From: Brunnivagina elsteri CCALA 953 | Lineage (GTDB): Bacteria; Cyanobacteriota; Cyanobacteriia; Cyanobacteriales; Nostocaceae | Direction: 5' to 3' | NCBI RefSeq assembly: GCF_002289455.1 | Contig: NZ_NTFS01000020.1 | Coordinates: 1-33,512, forward strand | DNA: 33,512 nt | Shown here: positions 32,201-33,512 of the stretch, in pieces | Position numbering within the stretch: the first letter of the stretch is position 1 | Layout of the letters: the number at the start of each line of letters is the position of its first letter | Notes under the pieces: generated by a model | What the model was told of the DNA's origin: nothing | Databases searched by the model: none | What the model saw: only the letters and a program-made list of their open reading frames with translations | Translations under genes and position numbers: made by a program

Positions 32201-33512
32201 CTAGCAGATTATAATTAATGGGTTCAAGTGCAGAAAGCTGCTTAAATTCTAATAACCTGTGTAAATAATCTTCTCGCACACTGAAAATTACCTTCACAAA
32301 AGCCACATTCAAACAATCGCATAAAAACCGATCGAATTCTTGTAGCTGAACCTGACTACAACCAGAGAAAAACTCCTCAATCTGGTCAAAAATTAAAACA
32401 GTAATAATACTATTGCGAGCATTTTCCTGCAACAAATCCAAAACCCCATCAATAGTAATTGGAGTTGCTGGAAAAGGTAATAGATTCCCATCCAATCCAG
32501 CTTTGCGAATAGCCAGAGGTTTTGTAGATGCGAGGGCATTTCCCAAAGCCTTCCCTAATTCCCGCACCCAATCAGTATAAATTTGTAGCACCACAGGTAC
32601 GGCGATTTGGTCGCCAATTGTCCGTTGTTGCAGTGCCGGAACCAATCCAGCCGTGACTGTCGAACTTTTACCAACCCCCGAAGGACCATGTATAATCGTT
32701 AACTTATGGTCAGCACGACTAACCCTACCAATCAAATTTTGGATATCCCTTTGTCTGCCAGAAGCGGTAATTTCCAAAGCCACAGTACCGTTCGGCGAAT
32801 TAAATGGTGAACTAAATACTGGTGTCTGAGGATGCTTTTGAGGTTGTAATCTCCCTGCCCCAATAAACGCCCGCAAACCATATTGCTGCTCAACCGAACG
32901 GCGCTTTTGCCTGATAATAAAGGCTTCTAAATACAAACCAGATTCAAAATACAGAGTCCGCAACCACCGCATTAAGTAAATATAGCGATATACATCGTAG
33001 TTAAAATCACTATTGTCCAGTGATAACTTCAGTTCCTGACTCGCCAACTCCAACTGTTCACCAGCAATCGTGCTATATTCCCGCAGCGAGTGACTACCAT
33101 CATCACCCAAATTTCGCAAAGCCTTAGCCAAAGTTAAGCGGTAAATTTGCCCCATCAACAACGGGAATAAATTTGGTTGCGAATGTTGACTTTCCTTCGC
33201 TTCATAGAGTTGCCACAATGCTACCCTTGCCAACTGACTTGCTTGTGCCCAATTTTGACGAGAAATCGCAACAATAGCCAAAAAACCAAAATCGCAAGCT
33301 AATTGGAAATGTGTACCGTGGGTATGATGTAACTTTTCTGACTTGTCGGCGACTATTTGTAACTCACCCCATTCTTTGAGATGTTGTAAAACCTCCGCCA
33401 ACAGCCCAATAATTTGCGCCATCAAATCAGGACGTTGGGCTTGCTCAAACACATCCAGACATTTTTGGAAATAAGACTTAGCCTGTTGCCAGCGCTGACG
33501 ATGTTCTAAGTG
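29280..33512 (-). CDS. Giant STAND NTPase with TPR-like N-terminus and 14 WD40 repeats (5' end outside window)
   Basis: The frame is open to the right edge; a GTG at 33452 is internal, since the preceding codons (LEHRQRWQQAKSYFQKCLDV) are protein-like. At least 1410 residues are present. In order: TPR-like helices (to about 32890); an nSTAND1-type NTPase with Walker A GPSGVGKSS (about 32661-32690) and Walker B VLIFDQIEEFF (about 32370-32403); helical arm and coiled coils (about 31390-31680); one membrane helix ASSLGMLILTASIGMAFY (near 31310-31365); and 14 WD40 repeats (29390-31110), enough for two seven-bladed propellers. The tail ELLQDYLQNNTKVAESDRTLC is common in cyanobacterial WD40-STAND proteins. 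STAND proteins act as switches that oligomerise when a ligand binds, some in phage defence; no effector domain is seen in the part present. The function is unknown. Confidence 0.9.
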   Translation of the reverse strand, partial: HLEHRQRWQQAKSYFQKCLDVFEQAQRPDLMAQIIGLLAEVLQHLKEWGELQIVADKSEKLHHTHGTHFQLACDFGFLAIVAISRQNWAQASQLARVALWQLYEAKESQHSQPNLFPLLMGQIYRLTLAKALRNLGDDGSHSLREYSTIAGEQLELASQELKLSLDNSDFNYDVYRYIYLMRWLRTLYFESGLYLEAFIIRQKRRSVEQQYGLRAFIGAGRLQPQKHPQTPVFSSPFNSPNGTVALEITASGRQRDIQNLIGRVSRADHKLTIIHGPSGVGKSSTVTAGLVPALQQRTIGDQIAVPVVLQIYTDWVRELGKALGNALASTKPLAIRKAGLDGNLLPFPATPITIDGVLDLLQENARNSIITVLIFDQIEEFFSGCSQVQLQEFDRFLCDCLNVAFVKVIFSVREDYLHRLLEFKQLSALEPINYNLLDKNVRYQLNNFSREDAKAVIQELTERSQYHLEPALIDALVEDLSAELGEVRPIELQVVGAQLQDERILSLRKYQQFRPNKLIERYLKELIRDCGEENERAALLVLYLLTDETKKRPFKTRAELATELAELENVEKLELVLEILVRSGLVVLFPEVPERYQLIHDYLVDLIRVLQQDELSLQEQVKKLRQQVQQSELEISRLNSELRHNKQAKHQDNQPQTGSDLLGELKELRKRDEVSRVERDRLHAEIEQQKLQAELIETEKQRKNQTRVNRILKNALVASSLGMLILTASIGMAFYQGRKAVIAASEAASASSEALFALGKDIDSLREGLRAAKKLDKAIFPDAQTQQLVKTALYQATYGMRVREINRLEGHTSDINSVAISPDNLIIASASSDGTVNLWEKNGKKLHSLKGHSRRVNSVAFSPDSTMLVSGSSDGTVRFWTRDGKALKTIISGQQLVNSVAWSANGQIIASGGFDSTVRLWNRDGKLLTTLTGHTNSVTSVAFSPDGNIIASSSSDTTVKLWSLDGKLLTTLPGSGKGNTVFSVAWSPNGDMLATGSWDKRVKLWSRNGKLLKTFDGHKGVVANVAFSPDGNAIASASWDRTVKLWNLDGKVLEMLKGHSDWVSSVSFSPDGQMLASASRDTNIKLWRWKYIPLKSIQAHSKSVSKLSYSLKGDLFASASEDNTVKIWNRDGKLQHDLIGHKKEVWDASFSPDGQILATASEDETVKLWNRDGKLIKTLEGHDGAVLSVDWSPNGEILATASADKTVKLWNRDGKLIVTLLGHEDVVNWVSFSPDGNLIASASDDKTVKIWNKEGKLIRNLPGHSRSVFAVAWSNDGKVLASASIDTTVRLWTPEGKQFKPLYGNGESFKSVSFSPDGKIIATLSEDKIKLWNRESKLELAINAENDTFASFTFTPDGKTLVTGSSSGKVIFRDLADTEIDKLLGKGCELLQDYLQNNTKVAESDRTLCN

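Noticed and set aside
33452-33452. GTG as the start of the STAND protein
   Set aside because: The frame is open to the window edge and the codons before GTG are TPR-like; the real start lies outside.

Overview
The window looks like chromosome of a filamentous, heterocyst-type cyanobacterium (Nostocales). The evidence is: many HIP1 octamers (GCGATCGC), low GC, a Nostoc-type principal sigma factor, a high-light-inducible chlorophyll-binding protein, the cyanobacterial/plastid ribosomal protein PSRP-3 (Ycf65), a CrtW carotenoid ketolase, a PEP-CTERM-like surface protein, heptameric short tandem repeats (STRR type) and a consensus NtcA-type promoter. No rRNA, tRNA, CRISPR array or intact transposase was seen. 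All calls were made by reading the sequence, with no database search.

Layout. 1-900 is gene-free, with a hairpin at the end of the minus-strand PEP-CTERM-like gene (901-1710). A plus-strand ABC exporter half-transporter (2226-4046) follows. Next come a decayed tail of a toxin-type GNAT (minus, 4120-4344) overlapping an unusual GNAT with a membrane hairpin (4317-4868), a HAD phosphatase-like protein (minus), ycf65 (plus, TTG start), a repeat-rich gap, a Crp/Fnr-type regulator with an NtcA-like promoter (minus), and a yeast/actinobacterial-type 2-isopropylmalate synthase (minus).

10613-15042 is a plus-strand cassette of three genes: an all-helical protein of unknown function, a compact SNF2/RapA-like helicase, and a coiled-coil protein with a decayed zinc ribbon. 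Heptamer repeats sit between the genes. It is the best candidate here for an undescribed system.

A 1.8 kb gene-poor stretch leads into sigA, followed by hli (minus), a type II topoisomerase A subunit (minus), a stand-alone receiver protein (plus), a secreted TPR protein (minus) and a TolC-type outer-membrane protein with a 24-residue tandem-repeat linker (plus). A truncated restriction-endonuclease-like gene then converges on a small unknown ORF, followed by a secreted protein made of two duplicated Cys-pair modules, crtW, and a giant STAND NTPase-WD40 protein (minus) that runs off the right edge.

Most genes are single transcription units of housekeeping, photosynthetic or cell-envelope type. 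The apparent accessory pieces are the GNAT remnants, the SNF2 cassette, the restriction relic and the STAND protein. Intergenic DNA is full of short palindromes and repeats, as is usual for this group.
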